Source of the DNA: Thermoleophilaceae bacterium
Lineage (GTDB): Bacteria > Actinomycetota > Thermoleophilia > Solirubrobacterales > Thermoleophilaceae
DNA length: 64,000 nt
Direction: 5' to 3'
Assembly: GCA_030448005.1 (NCBI GenBank)
Contig: JAUJNT010000001.1
Span: forward strand, 221,884 to 285,883
Part shown: in pieces, positions 48,715-59,704 of the stretch
Layout of the letters: every line of letters begins with the position of its first letter
Position numbering within the stretch: the first letter of the stretch is position 1
Position numbers and translations under genes: made by a program
The notes under the pieces: model-generated
The model's input: only the letters and a program-made list of their open reading frames with translations
Databases searched by the model: none
What the model was told of the DNA's origin: nothing

Positions 48715-49863
48715 GGCAGGGGCTACGAGACGCTCGTGCGCGAGGTCTCGGACTCGCTTCATCTGCGCCGCTTCTGTCTGATCGCGATCGACCAGCGGGT
48801 GCCGGACGAGTCGACCGTGCGCAAGCTCTGTCGCCGGCTCGGCGCGCAGGTGGTGGAGGAGATCACGCGGCTGGTGATCGAGAAGGCTCGCCGCGAGACT
48901 CGCTTTCATGGGCGCGCGGCGCGGATCGACTCGACCGTGATCGAGGCGGACATCCGCTACCCCTCGGACGCGATGCTCCTCGCGTTGCAGGGAGCGCGGG
49001 CGCTGGCGAGGGAGGGCCGCAAGCTCGCGCAGCTGGTCACGGGCAAGACGGTGCGGGTCGTCGACCGCTCGAGTTCGGTCGGGCGCACGGTGCGGGCGAT
49101 CTCCCGGACGCTGTCGTGCAGGACCGGCGAGGCGAAGGCGCAGCTGATCGAGCTGAACTCACGCGCCGGGAAGCAGATCGCGCGTTCGGCGCGCGAGGCG
49201 CGCCGCCTCGCCGCGCAGGCGAGGCGGGCGGCCCGCGGCCGCGGCGCACAGGCAAAGCTGCGCGGTGCGGAGGCACTCGAGCAACTCGCCGCCCGCGCCG
49301 AGAAGGTGGCCGAGCAAATCGATCGCCGCGCGCGGCCTCAAGATCTCAGATCGGCTCGTCTCGCTCGCAGACCCAGACGCGCGGCCGATCCGCAAAGGCA
49401 AGCTCGGCAAGCCGACCGAGTTCGGCTACGTCGCACAGATCTGCGAGGTGACCGAGAACACGAGGCCCGGCGCGCGCGGTTTCATCCTGCCGGCCGCCTA
49501 CGCCCCGGGGAATCCGGCCGAGAACCGGCTGCTGGGAGCCACCGCCGGCGAGCTCGAGCGGGCGGGGCTCACGCCACGCGAGATCGTCGCCGACGGTGGG
49601 TTGCTGCCCGGGCCGACGCTGGAGGCATTCCCCGATCTGCGACCCGACCAGGTCCAGGTCTCCGGCCGCCACGAGCCCGGCTCCAGAGGCACCGCAAACG
49701 CAGAGCGCGCTTTCGCACCGGGATCGAGGGGCGCATCAGCCACCTCAAACGCGGCTACGGCCTGCGCCGCTCACGCCTCAAGGGCACTGAAGGCGCGATG
49801 ACCTGGACCGGCTGGACGATTCTCGCCTACAACCTCGACACGCTCGCCATCCGGACCGGCTGA
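48715..49863 (+). pseudogene. Broken IS transposase (IS4/ISNCY-type DDE)
   Basis: A 5'-truncated transposase: GYETLVREVSDSLHLRRFCL and RFHGRAARIDSTVIEADIRY (catalytic Asp) in one frame, then from about 49330 the next frame gives ISDRLVSLADPDARPIRKGK and LGKPTEFGYVAQICEVTENT, and the last 150 bp return to the first frame with FRTGIEGRISHLKRGYGLRR (DDE Glu) and WTGWTILAYNLDTLAIR. At least two frameshifts. It ends just before the hairpin at 49901. Confidence 0.75.
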
Positions 49864-49900
49864 CAGCATTCACGACGCTCGATCAGAGCAAACCCAATTG

Positions 49901-49939
49901 CCCAAACGGCCGCGCCGGATAACGGTGCGGCCGTTTGGG
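49901..49939. terminator. 13-bp inverted repeat between convergent IS relics
   Basis: CCCAAACGGCCGC (49901-49913) and GCGGCCGTTTGGG (49927-49939) form a perfect 13-bp stem with a 13-nt loop between the two convergent transposase relics; probably a bidirectional terminator. Confidence 0.6.
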
Positions 49940-49942
49940 CGC

Positions 49943-50526
49943 TCAGCCGTTTTTCCGGGGCAAGTAGCTGGGTGCTTGCGGGTGCCGAGCGCCATCTGCA
50001 GCGCGTCGATGACGAGCTCGCTCGGCGCGCATGTGGCCGGCGAGCTGCCAGCCGAGGATCATGCGGCTGAACACGTCGAGGCAGAACGCGAAGAACACCA
50101 GTCCCTCCCAACACCGCACGTAGGTGAAGTCGGCGACCACCAGCTCGCCCGGCTGGGAGGCCGTGAAGTCGCCCTCCACCAAGTCGGGGCGCCGATCGGC
50201 CTCGGATCTGGCGTCGTGGTGCGCCACGGCCGTCCGCGCCGCTTCGCCCCCTCGATCCCGTGCTCGCGCATGATCCGCTGTACCTGACAGCGCGGGACGC
50301 GCTCCCGCGGCGACGCAGCTCCTTCCACATCCGCCGGTAGCCGTAGGCCTCGTAGTTCTCCTTGTGGTCCTCCCGGATCAGCGCGAAGCAGCCGCTCGTC
50401 CTCGCGCTCGCGCGCCGAGCGCTCGCCGCTCCGCCGGGCATAGTACGCGGAGTCCGATACCTCCAACGCCCGGCAGATCGGCTCGACCCCGAAGCGATCG
50501 CGGTTCTCCTCGACGAACACGCTCAC
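49943..50526 (-). pseudogene. IS3 orfB transposase remnant
   Basis: Pieces of the IS3 transposase occur in three frames: VSVFVEENRDRFGVEPICRA and LEVSDSAYYARRSGERSARE, then REDHKENYEAYGYRRMWKEL, then VQRIMREHGIEGAKRRGRP, then GELVVADFTYVRCWEGLVFF and CLDVFSRMILGWQLAGHMRA (first two DDE Asp). The final Glu region is missing. It cannot be functional. Confidence 0.75.
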
Positions 50527-50819
50527 CTCGATCGGGTCGGGTCGAGCTCCGTGGCGAAAAACACCGACGCGGCCTTCAGAATCTCGTTCGCCTTGCGCAG
50601 CTCGCGCTCGAGGCTCTTCAACCGCTCGCGGTCGACGCCGGTCAGACGATCGGCGCGCTCGCCACCGTCAGCCTCAGCCTGGCGCACCCACGCACGCAAC
50701 GACTCCGGGCCGATACCGAGACCTCTCGCCACCTGAGCGATCGGCCGGCCCGACTCGAACACGAGCCCCACCGCCCGCTCACGCAACTCCTCCGGATACC
50801 GCTTCTGTGTTGATGACAT
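50523..50819 (-). CDS. IS3-family orfA (HTH) protein
   Basis: This 98-residue protein has the IS3 orfA helix-turn-helix (YPEELRERAVGLVFESGRPI, QVARGLGIGPESLRAWVRQA) and a C-terminal leucine-zipper-like segment (KSLERELRKANEILKAASVF). The frame is intact, but the partner transposase is broken. Start ATG at 50819. Confidence 0.8.
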   Translation of the reverse strand: MSSTQKRYPEELRERAVGLVFESGRPIAQVARGLGIGPESLRAWVRQAEADGGERADRLTGVDRERLKSLERELRKANEILKAASVFFATELDPTRSR

Positions 50820-50892
50820 CGATCGAGCCTCGACTCTCTCCAGGACAGAACCCGGAATCGAGGTCTCCGTCAAACCCGGCCTGGCTCAGTAC

Positions 50893-51327
50893 GTGCCCGT
50901 CGCACCGGTCGAACCAGCGCCAAAGTCAGCGAACCCCTCCGACGAGCCCCGTGAGTCCGACCCGCCGGCGAAGACCCAGCAGAATGAGCGGGTCGCCCCC
51001 TCGGCAAGGACTCCGGTGCCGCGCGAACTGCAGCCGGCGGAGCCGAACGCACCCGTTCAGCCTCCCATTCCCGCGGTTGCGCCACGCGGCACGCCGGACG
51101 CCTCAGCGCCGCCGACGCCTCCGGCGGTCAGCGATGATGCAGATGCGGTTCACGTGGTCAGGAGCGGCGAGACGCTGTGGTCGATCGCCGCCCGCTTGGC
51201 TGGCCCGGGGGCTTCACCAGCCGAGATCGCACGCCAAGTCGAGCGACTCTGGTCGCTGAACGCGTCGTCGATCCGCTCGGGAGATCCCGATGTGATCCTC
51301 GTCGGCGAGCGCCTACGGCTCCGATAG
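50893..51327 (+). CDS. LysM domain protein, possibly 5'-truncated
   Basis: This 144-residue frame has a Pro/Ala-rich N-terminal part and a C-terminal LysM domain: DAVHVVRSGETLWSIAARLA, EIARQVERLWSLNASSIRSG, DPDVILVGERLRLR. LysM binds peptidoglycan. No signal peptide is visible; the frame stays open upstream into the IS3 element end at about 50820, so the original 5' end was probably removed by the insertion. A paralogue lies on the opposite strand at 51539-52362. Confidence 0.65.
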   Translation: MPVAPVEPAPKSANPSDEPRESDPPAKTQQNERVAPSARTPVPRELQPAEPNAPVQPPIPAVAPRGTPDASAPPTPPAVSDDADAVHVVRSGETLWSIAARLAGPGASPAEIARQVERLWSLNASSIRSGDPDVILVGERLRLR

Positions 51328-51518
51328 GGGTTAAGGAACCGGCTCTACCATGGGGCCTCCTCACGACGGCGACATGTCGCAAGGGGACTCGCTTACATCG
51401 CTCCAATCCTGCCAGCGTCAGGGCGAACATTGCCGGAGCGGCACTAGTTTCTGCTGGGTGAGGGCGCGGCGAAGCGCCAACGTGAGGCTGCACTCGCGAG
51501 CCAGTGCCGCGTGCAGAT

Positions 51519-51539
51519 GCGCCGCAACGCATGCGGCGC
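51519..51539 (-). terminator. Hairpin at the end of the LysM gene
   Basis: GCGCCGC (51519-51525) and GCGGCGC (51533-51539) form a 7-bp stem with a 7-nt loop immediately at the stop codon of the minus-strand LysM gene. Confidence 0.4.
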
Positions 51540-52362
51540 TAGCCTGGAAGCCGAAGCACCTGGCCTGGGACGATCAAGTCGGGGTTGCCGGCCCCTATCT
51601 CACCTGAGTTCAGTTCCCAGAGTAGATTGACCATTTCGGCCACCTGTGCATTGGTTGCGTCGCTTCCGAGCACGCCGGAAGCTACTGACCAGAGCGTATC
51701 TCCGGGACGAACGACGTGTACCGTGCGCCGCGCGAATCGCTTGCCGCACGGGGCGAGGGGGCATGCGCCGGGTTGTTGTCGGCCTCATGCGGGGATGACG
51801 GCAGTGCAGCGGGTGCAGCGGGTACCGCCGTGCTCACGCCGGGCGTTTCACGCTCGGGAATGTAGACCCCGGGATTCGGGTCGGGCCGATCGTCGCCCCG
51901 CCTGGGCCGGTGTGCCCGCTGTCTCTTGTGAGTGCGGCCTTTGTTTGTGTCATGCGCGCCGTCCCCGGGCGGGGCGGGCGTTGGGGCAGCCTGAGGCGGC
52001 GGAGTCGGGGACGGGGACGGCGACGGCGACGGCGACGGGGAAGCCTGAGGCGGGGACGGCGTCGGCGCGACCTCAGGCGGGGGCGAAACCGGCGGCGGGG
52101 ACGGCGTCGGCGCGACCTCAGGCAGGGGCTCAACCGGCGGGGACGGCGTTGGCGCGACCTCAGGCGGGGGCGGCGTGGGCTGGGGCTCCGGCGGGGCTGA
52201 GTCCCCTGGAGTCACTGGCTCGAACTCCGGTGGGTCTTGGTCACCATCCGGTGGCCCGATATCGGGCTGCGTATGGGACGCGACCGCGGTACCGGAGGGC
52301 ACGAAGGCCGAAAGTGCGAGCGTCGCGGCGGTCAGAGCGGCTTGGGCTGCGACGGGAACCAT
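51539..52362 (-). pseudogene. Secreted Pro-rich LysM protein, frameshifted
   Basis: The frame from ATG 52362 encodes a signal peptide (ALTAATLALSAFVPSGTAVA) and a long Pro-rich stretch with repeated PEVAPTPSPP units, then runs into SRGARYTSFVPEIRSGQ and a stop at 51682. In the next frame the expected LysM domain continues: RTVHVVRPGDTLWSVASGVL, QVAEMVNLLWELNSGEIG, GNPDLIVPGQVLRLPG to TAG at 51539. A single-base shift near 51730-51770 would join them. The joined protein would be an exported, cell-wall-binding LysM protein of about 273 residues. Confidence 0.72.
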
Positions 52363-52483
52363 CGGACCCTCCGGATAGGTGCCGTGAAGGCGCTGCGCTC
52401 TGCAGGTCGGGCAGTCGGCGCGAAAGGCCAGGCCACCGTGGTCGCCAAGCTCGCTCATGTGCCGGCTCAAGGGCGCCATTCGG

Positions 52484-52927
52484 TCATCCCCTCTGGCGGG
52501 CGCGGCGCTCCACCCGGCAGATCGAGCGCTTGATCGCCTTGGGCACCTCGCCGGGAGCGCGGCAGGTTGAGAGGGACAACACCTCTTTCGTGCGTCCATC
52601 GACGATCTGCCTGCCCTCGATCCCTCGCCCGAGCGGTAGTCCGATCTGCCGGGCGGAGCGCGGCCCCGAGCAGCGTGCATCGCGGGGCAGGCCGAGCGTG
52701 ATCGCGATCCGGCGGCTGCCTTCATCTGGCTCGGCCTCGATCTCCGAGCAACTGCGTCCGAGCCAGTGGACGGTGACCACGGTCGGCTCCGGGCCGGCCT
52801 GCACGGCCCGCAGTGCCACCGGATCGCTCCGCGCCTCCCGGGGCAGCGGCTTCGCTTCGCCGCCGCACGCGCCGAGTCCGAGGGCCAGCGCCGCTCCGGC
52901 GATCTTGAAGGCACTCCGCGGGCTCAC
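52484..52927 (-). CDS. Lipoprotein linked to an ABC export operon
   Basis: This 147-residue protein has a signal peptide and lipobox (AGAALALGLGACGG). The body, TVVTVHWLGRSCSEIEAEP and VLSLSTCRAPGEVPKAIKRS, has three Cys, two of which could pair outside the membrane. No family recognised. Its GTG overlaps the permease stop (GTGA), so it belongs to the operon. Confidence 0.72.
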   Translation of the reverse strand: MSPRSAFKIAGAALALGLGACGGEAKPLPREARSDPVALRAVQAGPEPTVVTVHWLGRSCSEIEAEPDEGSRRIAITLGLPRDARCSGPRSARQIGLPLGRGIEGRQIVDGRTKEVLSLSTCRAPGEVPKAIKRSICRVERRARQRG

Positions 52928-53739
52928 ACGTCGCTCCCTCGCAGCTTCAACGCTCCGATCGCGCCCGCGCAGGCGAGCGCGGCGGTGATCACGAGCGCCG
53001 ATAGCCCCCAGGAAGCCCCTTCGGAGCCCCGGGTCATGAAGTGAACTGCGTAGAGCAAGTGGTAGAAGGGGTCGAGTGAATCGGCATCCCGTAGCGCAAG
53101 GTCCGGCAGAGCGAACGCCTCCACGAGGGTCCACAGGATCGCCGCGCCAGCCGGGATATAGGGCCGCGGGTTCAGCGCCGAGGCGGCGAGGACCAGCGCT
53201 CCCAGCGCCCACAGCGCGACCGCGCTGTACAGCACCACGAAGGCGAAGAAAGCGGGCATGGGCAGGCCATCGAAGCGGGGATAGACCGCATCCTGCGCCG
53301 GCCACGCCACCTGCGCGGCCGCGCTCGGATGGAGCTCGAGTGGTAGCCGTACCGCGCTTACCACCAGCGCGACGCCCAGCCCAAGCGCCGAGAACGCGAG
53401 CGCGAGTACCCCGATCGAGGCCACCCTGGCGAGCCACCACCACGTCCGTGACCGGCTGCGGATGAGCGTGAGCGCGACCGTGCCCCGCGAGCGGTCCTGT
53501 GAGTACCTGTCGCCCACCAGCACCATGAAGCCGAGCGCCAACACCCAGATCACGACCGGGCCGTTAAGCAGCATGCTGAGCGGCCCGTCCCAGAGGTTCA
53601 GGGGCGGCCGGCCGCCATTCCGCAGCGAGCTGACCTCGTCCCAGCAGGCGAGTGCGAACACCACGGGCACGGCCGCCCAGCGCCAGCCGCTCAGGCCGCT
53701 CAGAGCGTCGTAGCGGACGAGTCGCGCGAACTCGCGCAC
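52924..53739 (-). CDS. ABC-2-type permease
   Basis: This 271-residue protein has six hydrophobic helices, including WRWAAVPVVFALACWDE, VVIWVLALGFMVLVGDRYSQ, and MPAFFAFVVLYSAVALWALG, with the polar DRYSQDRSRGTV typical of ABC-2/GldF-like permeases. It follows the ATPase by 2 bp and probably forms the transmembrane part of an export complex with the other permease. Substrate unknown. GTG start at 53739 was chosen over upstream low-complexity frames. Confidence 0.82.
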   Translation of the reverse strand: MREFARLVRYDALSGLSGWRWAAVPVVFALACWDEVSSLRNGGRPPLNLWDGPLSMLLNGPVVIWVLALGFMVLVGDRYSQDRSRGTVALTLIRSRSRTWWWLARVASIGVLALAFSALGLGVALVVSAVRLPLELHPSAAAQVAWPAQDAVYPRFDGLPMPAFFAFVVLYSAVALWALGALVLAASALNPRPYIPAGAAILWTLVEAFALPDLALRDADSLDPFYHLLYAVHFMTRGSEGASWGLSALVITAALACAGAIGALKLRGSDV

Positions 53740-53741
53740 CG

Positions 53742-54664
<923 letters not shown>

Positions 54665-54668
<4 letters not shown>

Positions 54669-55435
54669 TGGAGCTCCCGCCACCTGGCGGCGAGAGCACC
54701 CGCGACGACCGCCGCGAGCGTAAAGCAGACCCAGTAGCTGACCCCACCAACCGGGAGCAGCGAGTCGGGAAGGACGGTCACGTACTCACTGCCCAGGTCG
54801 AGGTAGGTGAAAGGGCTGACGAGGGTGGCCGACCCGCTCAGCAGAAAGAGCAGGGCTATGGTGATCGCGAGCGGAACGGCGGCCGCGAGGTACTCGTTGG
54901 AGACCAGAGCGCCGACCAGCACGCCACTCGTGGCCAATCCGGCCGTCGCCAGCACGAGGAAGCCGATCGCGACGAGGTCATTCAGCAGGGGCTGGGCGGC
55001 GAACAGGCTGGGGATCGGCCCGGGCGGGTGTGGTGCGGCAGTCTCTCCGCCCGGCAGCAGGAGAGCCCCAGCCAGGAGGATCATCAGGCAGGCCACGAGG
55101 GTCGCCGCCCCCGCGGCCAGGGCCATCGCCACTGCCTTGCCGGCCAGGTAGCTCCTCCGGGAAAGCCCCCGGCTCATCAGCAGCGCGGGGAAGCCACGGC
55201 TCCGGTCCTCCGCCAGCGCTCCCGCGGACACCACCCCGGCCACAAGTGGCGCCATCCCCTGGAAAGCCAGCCCGCCGGCCATCGCGAACGACCCCGAGAA
55301 GCGCAGGGAATCCAGGGCCTCCCGGTCAAGCAGGTTGAAGACGCCCAACGCGGCGGTCACTCCCACCATGACCCAGAAGCGACCGCGCACGACGAGCCGT
55401 CGCGTCTCGACCGAGATCAACCTAGCGGTCACCAC
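54665..55435 (-). CDS. ABC-2-type permease
   Basis: This 256-residue membrane protein has six helices (GRFWVMVGVTAALGVFNLL, APLVAGVVSAGALAEDRSRG, VAMALAAGAATLVACLMILL, VAIGFLVLATAGLATSGVLV, LAITIALLFLLSGSATLVS, FTLAAVVAGALAAR). The EDRSRGFPALLMSRGLSR loop is characteristic of ABC-2 permeases. It is the first gene of a four-gene operon with overlapping starts. GTG at 55435 or 55432. Confidence 0.82.
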
Positions 55436-55559
55436 CGGCCCCTCGACGCCGGCGTACCGGCAACGTCAAGAGCGGACACAAGCTTCTTGAATTGGCGCCC
55501 ACCACGAGTGAAGTCCTGCCCGCCGACTCCGCCGAGTGGCGTAAACCCTGAGCCTAGTA

Positions 55560-56034
55560 GGGACCGAAGAGAAAAAGGCCCGTGGCGACCGTCTCCACTA
55601 GCCCTTTGGCGTCTGCCGTGAAGCTGACGATGAGGGCGCAGCCGGTCCGGCGCCAGGGCCGAGAGCGTGCCGAAGTCCGGATTCGCGTCGACGGCGATCG
55701 TGCGCAGACGCAGATGCGAGGCAAGCGGGTTCCCAACGAGAAAGGTGCTCGTGGTCTTGCCGACCCCGCCCTTGGGGCTGATCATCGACACCGTGTTCGC
55801 CCGCGTGATGCCCGGCTGCGAGCGGATCAGCTCCTCGACCTTCGCCTCGTCGCGCTCCCCCTTCGAGACAAGCAGCGACTGCCCGCGCATGCGCAGGCGA
55901 GCAAGCAGCCCCGACGAGATCTCGCGCCCGTCGACCACCGGCTGCGGATAGACCTCCCGGCGCTCGATCTGACGCTCGCCTCGGGAGCTCACGGGAGGCG
56001 GCCGCTCCGCTTCGCGTGACCGGGGGTGGGCCAA
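55560..56034 (-). pseudogene. Truncated ParA/MinD-like ATPase
   Basis: The minus-strand frame has VVDGREISSGLLARLRMRGQ, LLVSKGERDEAKVEELIRSQ, the deviant Walker A SPKGGVGKTTSTFLVG, and AVDANPDFGTLSALAPDRLR. After that the frame changes and only about 30 more residues fit (SFTADAKGLVETVATGLF) before a stop, so at least two thirds of the ATPase domain is missing. No parB or plasmid genes are near. The start is unclear (TTG at 56034). Confidence 0.65.
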
Positions 56035-56096
56035 GGCGTGGAGGTATCCACTGCGGCAGTTTCGCGTAGATCACGCCCCCGGTGGGCGACGTTCGC

Positions 56097-59000
56097 TCAC
56101 ACCGGGATCTCGTCAGCGGCGCGCGCCTCGCCCTCCTGCTCGGAGGCACCCTCCTCGGGGTCCTCGTCGGGTGGCAGCTCGCCGCCGCGCTCTCCGCCGG
56201 CGATCAGCTCGTCCGGCGCCTTCTCCTCGGGGATGAACCCGGACTTCATCCCGAAGTAGACCGCCTGCGGGTGATGGCTCACGATCGCCACCGTGGACTG
56301 CTCGGGCATCACCGCGAAGCCGTCTGAGAGGTACATGCCGACCTCGTCGAGGCCGAGCAGCTCCCACACCTTGGTGTGCTCGGACTGATCCGGGCAGGCG
56401 GGGTAGCCCCACGAGTAGCGCCGGCCCTGGTCGGGCTCGATCCCGAGCTCCTCGCGCACGCGTGAATGGAGCCACTCGGCAAGCCCCTCGGCCGACTGCA
56501 CGCCGAGGCCGTGGGTGAAGAGCTGCTCGGCGAACTCGCCGTCGCGCTCGAGCTGTGCCATCAGCTCGGTCACCTCGTCGCCGACGGTGACCCCCTGAAG
56601 TGCCACCACGTCGCGCTCGCCGCTCTCGAGCGGGCGGTAGAAGTCGCTCAGGCAGATCCGGTCGTGCCTCGGCTGGCGGGGAAAGACCAGCCGGGTGAGC
56701 TCGCGGTCGTGGTCCTCGGGATCGAAGATCACCAGCTCGTTGCCGTCCGCGTTGCAGGGGAAGTAGCCGAGCTTCGCGCGCGGGTGCAGGTAGTCCTGAT
56801 CGCGCCACATGCGCTCGAGCTTCGGCCTGAAGCCCTCATCCTCGCCATCGCCCTCGACGATCCGCTCCCACTCCTCGCCCTTCTTTCCACGGCCGCCCCA
56901 GTGGAGCTTGAAGAGCACGTGGCGGTCGAGGTGCGGGAATACGTCGTCGAGATCGACCTCGATCTCGCGCGCGCCCCAGAACGGCGGCGTGGGCACGGGG
57001 GTGTCCGTGCGCGCGGCCGAGCGCACGCTGGCATCGGTCACCGGCGGGCCGGTGTCCTTCACCACGGGCTTCTCGCGCAGCGTGCGGGCCTCGGAGCGGA
57101 TCTTCTCGACCAGGCCGGCGCGCGTGTCTTCGTCGATGAGCGCGTCCATCGTGTCGAGTCCCTGGAAGGCGTCCTTGCAGTAGAAGACGCCCGGGTCGTA
57201 GATCTCGTCGGACTCCTTGCCCTTCGGGTAGAGCATGCGCCGGCCGAAGTCGCGGTTGATCGCCGCCCCGCCCACCAGCACCGGGAACGCGAGGCCGCGG
57301 TCATTCAGCTCACCCACGCAGATCGGCATCTGCTTGGAGGTGGAGACGAGCAGGGCCGAGAGGCCGATCGCGTCGGCATCGTGCTCCTCGGCCGCGCTGA
57401 TGATGGTGTCCACCGGCACCTGCTTTCCGAGGTCCACCACGGTGTAGCCGTTGTTGGTGAGGATCGTGTTCACGAGCGACTTGCCGATGTCGTGGACGTC
57501 GCCGAACACCGTGGCGATCACCACCGTGCCCTTGGTGTGGCCCTCGAGCTTGTCCAGGTAGTTCTCGAGCCGCGCAACGGCGCGCTTCATCACCTCGGCT
57601 GACTGCAGCACGAAGGGAAGGATGAGCTCGCCCGAGCCGAACTTGTCCCCCACCTCCTTCATCGCGGGCAGTAGCACCTGGTTGAGCGTGGGCACCGCGC
57701 CGATCTTCTCGTTGGAGCGGTCGATCCAGTCCTCGACTCCCTCCTTCTTGCGCCGCAGGATGTGCCAGTGAAGCGCCTCCTCGGGCTCCATCTCGGCCGT
57801 GGGGTCGGCCGCCTCTCCCTCGGCCTCCTCGCCCTTTGACTCGAAGTGCTCGATGAACCTCTCGAGCGCGTCCTCGCTGCGGTTGAAGACGAGGTTGTCG
57901 GTGAGCTCGCGCTCGTTCTCGGGGATCTCCGGATAGGGCGTGACCTCCGCCGGGTGCACCATCGCGAGATCCAGGCCGGCCTGCACGCAGTGGTGCAGGA
58001 ACACGGAGTTGAGCACCCTCCGGGCGTTGGGCGAGATGCCGAAGGACACGTTCGAGACACCCAGTGAGGTCTTCACTCCCGGGATCTCGCTCTTGATCAT
58101 GCGAATGCCCTCGATCGTCTCGACCGCCGACGGACGCCACTCCTCGTCGCCCGTGGTGAGCGTGAACGTCAGCGCGTCGAAGATCAGCAACTCCGGGTCG
58201 AGCCCATGCTCGTCGCATACGAGGTCGCGAATGCGCTTGGCCACCTCGAGCTTGCGCTCGCGCGTCTTTGCCATGCCCACCTCGTCGATCGTCAGGGCGA
58301 TCAGGGCCGCGCCGTGGGCCTTGGCGAGCGGGACGACGGTGTCGAGCTTGTCGCGCCCGGCCTCGAGGTTCACGGAGTTCACGATCGCCCGGCCGGGGAT
58401 CTGCTCGAGCGCACGCTTCATCACCTCGGGCTCGGTGGAGTCCACCTGGATCGGTGCCGGCAGCTCCAGCGAGACGCGCTTTGCGAGCACGCGCATCTGC
58501 TCGTCCTCGTCGGCGCGCTCGGTCAAGGCCACACACAGGTCGAGCACGTGCGCCCCACCTTCGACCTGGCCCGTGGCGATGTTGAGCAGGCCGTCGTAGT
58601 CGTCCTCCAGCAGCAGCTTCTTCGCCCGCCGCGAGCCCTGCGAGTTCACCCGCTCGCCCACGATCGTCGGAGCGGGCTCCTGAGCGAGGGGCGTCGCGCT
58701 CATCATCGAGGAGACCATCGGCGGGCCGGGCGCCGGGCGGGGAGGCGCATCGCGGCCCCCCACGCGGTCCACGATCGCGCGGATGTGATCGGGCGTGGTC
58801 CCACAGCAGCCGCCCACGATCGAGATCCCGTTCTTCTCGACGAACTCCTGGAGCGTGGCGGCCAGCGGGTCGGGCTCGGCCGGGAAGATGGTCTCCCCCT
58901 CGGGACCCTGGATCGGGATGCCCGCGTTGGGGATGCAGTGCACGGGCACCGGCGAGTGCTCGCCCAGGTACCGGATGGCATCGCGCATGTCCTCCGGGCC

Positions 59001-59678
59001 GGTCGAGCAGTTGAGCCCGAGCACGTCGACCTCGAGCGCGGTGAGCGTGGTGAGCACCGCCGCGATGTCCGTGCCCAGCAGCATCTTGCCCCCGTTTGGC
59101 AGCAGCGAGACCGAGGCCTGAATCGGAACGGCCCTCCCCGTCAGGCGAAATGCCTGCCGCGCGCCGAAGATCGAGGCCTTGACCTCGAGGATGTCCTGCG
59201 CGGTCTCGACGATGATGAGGTCGACGCCGCCCTCCAGCAACCCCTGCGCCTGCTCGGTGAAGACCTCGTAGAGCTCCGGGAAGGTGATCTTTCCGAGGGT
59301 CGGATCGTCTGAGGCGGGCAGATGCCCTGTGGGGCCGATCGACCCCGCCACGAACCGGTCCTCGCCCGCAGCCTTGCGCGCGATCTCGGCTGCGCGGCGA
59401 TTGATCTCGAGCGTATGGTCAGCCAGGCCCCACTCGTCGAGCTTGATCCGGCTGGCCTGAAAGGTGTCCGTCTCGAGCACCTCGGCACCGGCCTCGACCA
59501 TCGAGGCGTGCACACCCTCGATCACGTCGGGCCGGTTGAGGACCAGCGCCTCATGGCACTTGCCCTTCAGGCCCCCGTAGTCCTCCGCGGTGAGGTCGAA
59601 CTGCTCGAGCGTGGCCCCCATGCCGCCGTCGAAGACCACCGTGCGCCGCCTGACGGTGTCTATGTACTCGCGCGCCAT
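56097..59678 (-). CDS. metH: Cobalamin-dependent methionine synthase
   Basis: This 1193-residue modular enzyme transfers a methyl group from methyltetrahydrofolate via cobalamin to homocysteine. Modules in order: homocysteine-binding domain with zinc Cys (LNCSTGPEDM, VGGCCGTTPDHIRAI), pterin-binding domain (IVGERVNSQGSRRAKKLLL, DLAMVHPAEVTPYPEI), B12 cap and Rossmann domain with the lower-ligand His in GDVHDIGKSLVNTILTNNGY, and the C-terminal AdoMet-activation domain (RYSWGYPACPDQSEHTKVWE, LSDGFAVMPEQSTVAIVS). ATG at 59678 follows a palindrome-bearing promoter. A decayed C-terminal copy lies at 47.9 kb. Confidence 0.97.
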   Translation of the reverse strand: MAREYIDTVRRRTVVFDGGMGATLEQFDLTAEDYGGLKGKCHEALVLNRPDVIEGVHASMVEAGAEVLETDTFQASRIKLDEWGLADHTLEINRRAAEIARKAAGEDRFVAGSIGPTGHLPASDDPTLGKITFPELYEVFTEQAQGLLEGGVDLIIVETAQDILEVKASIFGARQAFRLTGRAVPIQASVSLLPNGGKMLLGTDIAAVLTTLTALEVDVLGLNCSTGPEDMRDAIRYLGEHSPVPVHCIPNAGIPIQGPEGETIFPAEPDPLAATLQEFVEKNGISIVGGCCGTTPDHIRAIVDRVGGRDAPPRPAPGPPMVSSMMSATPLAQEPAPTIVGERVNSQGSRRAKKLLLEDDYDGLLNIATGQVEGGAHVLDLCVALTERADEDEQMRVLAKRVSLELPAPIQVDSTEPEVMKRALEQIPGRAIVNSVNLEAGRDKLDTVVPLAKAHGAALIALTIDEVGMAKTRERKLEVAKRIRDLVCDEHGLDPELLIFDALTFTLTTGDEEWRPSAVETIEGIRMIKSEIPGVKTSLGVSNVSFGISPNARRVLNSVFLHHCVQAGLDLAMVHPAEVTPYPEIPENERELTDNLVFNRSEDALERFIEHFESKGEEAEGEAADPTAEMEPEEALHWHILRRKKEGVEDWIDRSNEKIGAVPTLNQVLLPAMKEVGDKFGSGELILPFVLQSAEVMKRAVARLENYLDKLEGHTKGTVVIATVFGDVHDIGKSLVNTILTNNGYTVVDLGKQVPVDTIISAAEEHDADAIGLSALLVSTSKQMPICVGELNDRGLAFPVLVGGAAINRDFGRRMLYPKGKESDEIYDPGVFYCKDAFQGLDTMDALIDEDTRAGLVEKIRSEARTLREKPVVKDTGPPVTDASVRSAARTDTPVPTPPFWGAREIEVDLDDVFPHLDRHVLFKLHWGGRGKKGEEWERIVEGDGEDEGFRPKLERMWRDQDYLHPRAKLGYFPCNADGNELVIFDPEDHDRELTRLVFPRQPRHDRICLSDFYRPLESGERDVVALQGVTVGDEVTELMAQLERDGEFAEQLFTHGLGVQSAEGLAEWLHSRVREELGIEPDQGRRYSWGYPACPDQSEHTKVWELLGLDEVGMYLSDGFAVMPEQSTVAIVSHHPQAVYFGMKSGFIPEEKAPDELIAGGERGGELPPDEDPEEGASEQEGEARAADEIPV

Positions 59679-59704
59679 CCAATCCAGGCTATCGAAAGCA
59701 GGCA

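Larger units (their letters stand above)
49943..50819 (-). mobile_element. Truncated IS3-family insertion sequence
   Basis: The two-gene IS3 layout is present on the minus strand: an orfA-type HTH protein (50523-50819) followed by a broken orfB transposase whose 3' end is missing. It lies between the other transposase relic and the LysM gene at 50893. Inverted terminal repeats could not be defined. Confidence 0.7.

Noticed and set aside
55560-56034. ParA fragment as evidence of an integrated plasmid or chromosome origin
   Set aside because: The gene is truncated and there is no parB, parS-like palindrome cluster, dnaA or replication gene nearby.
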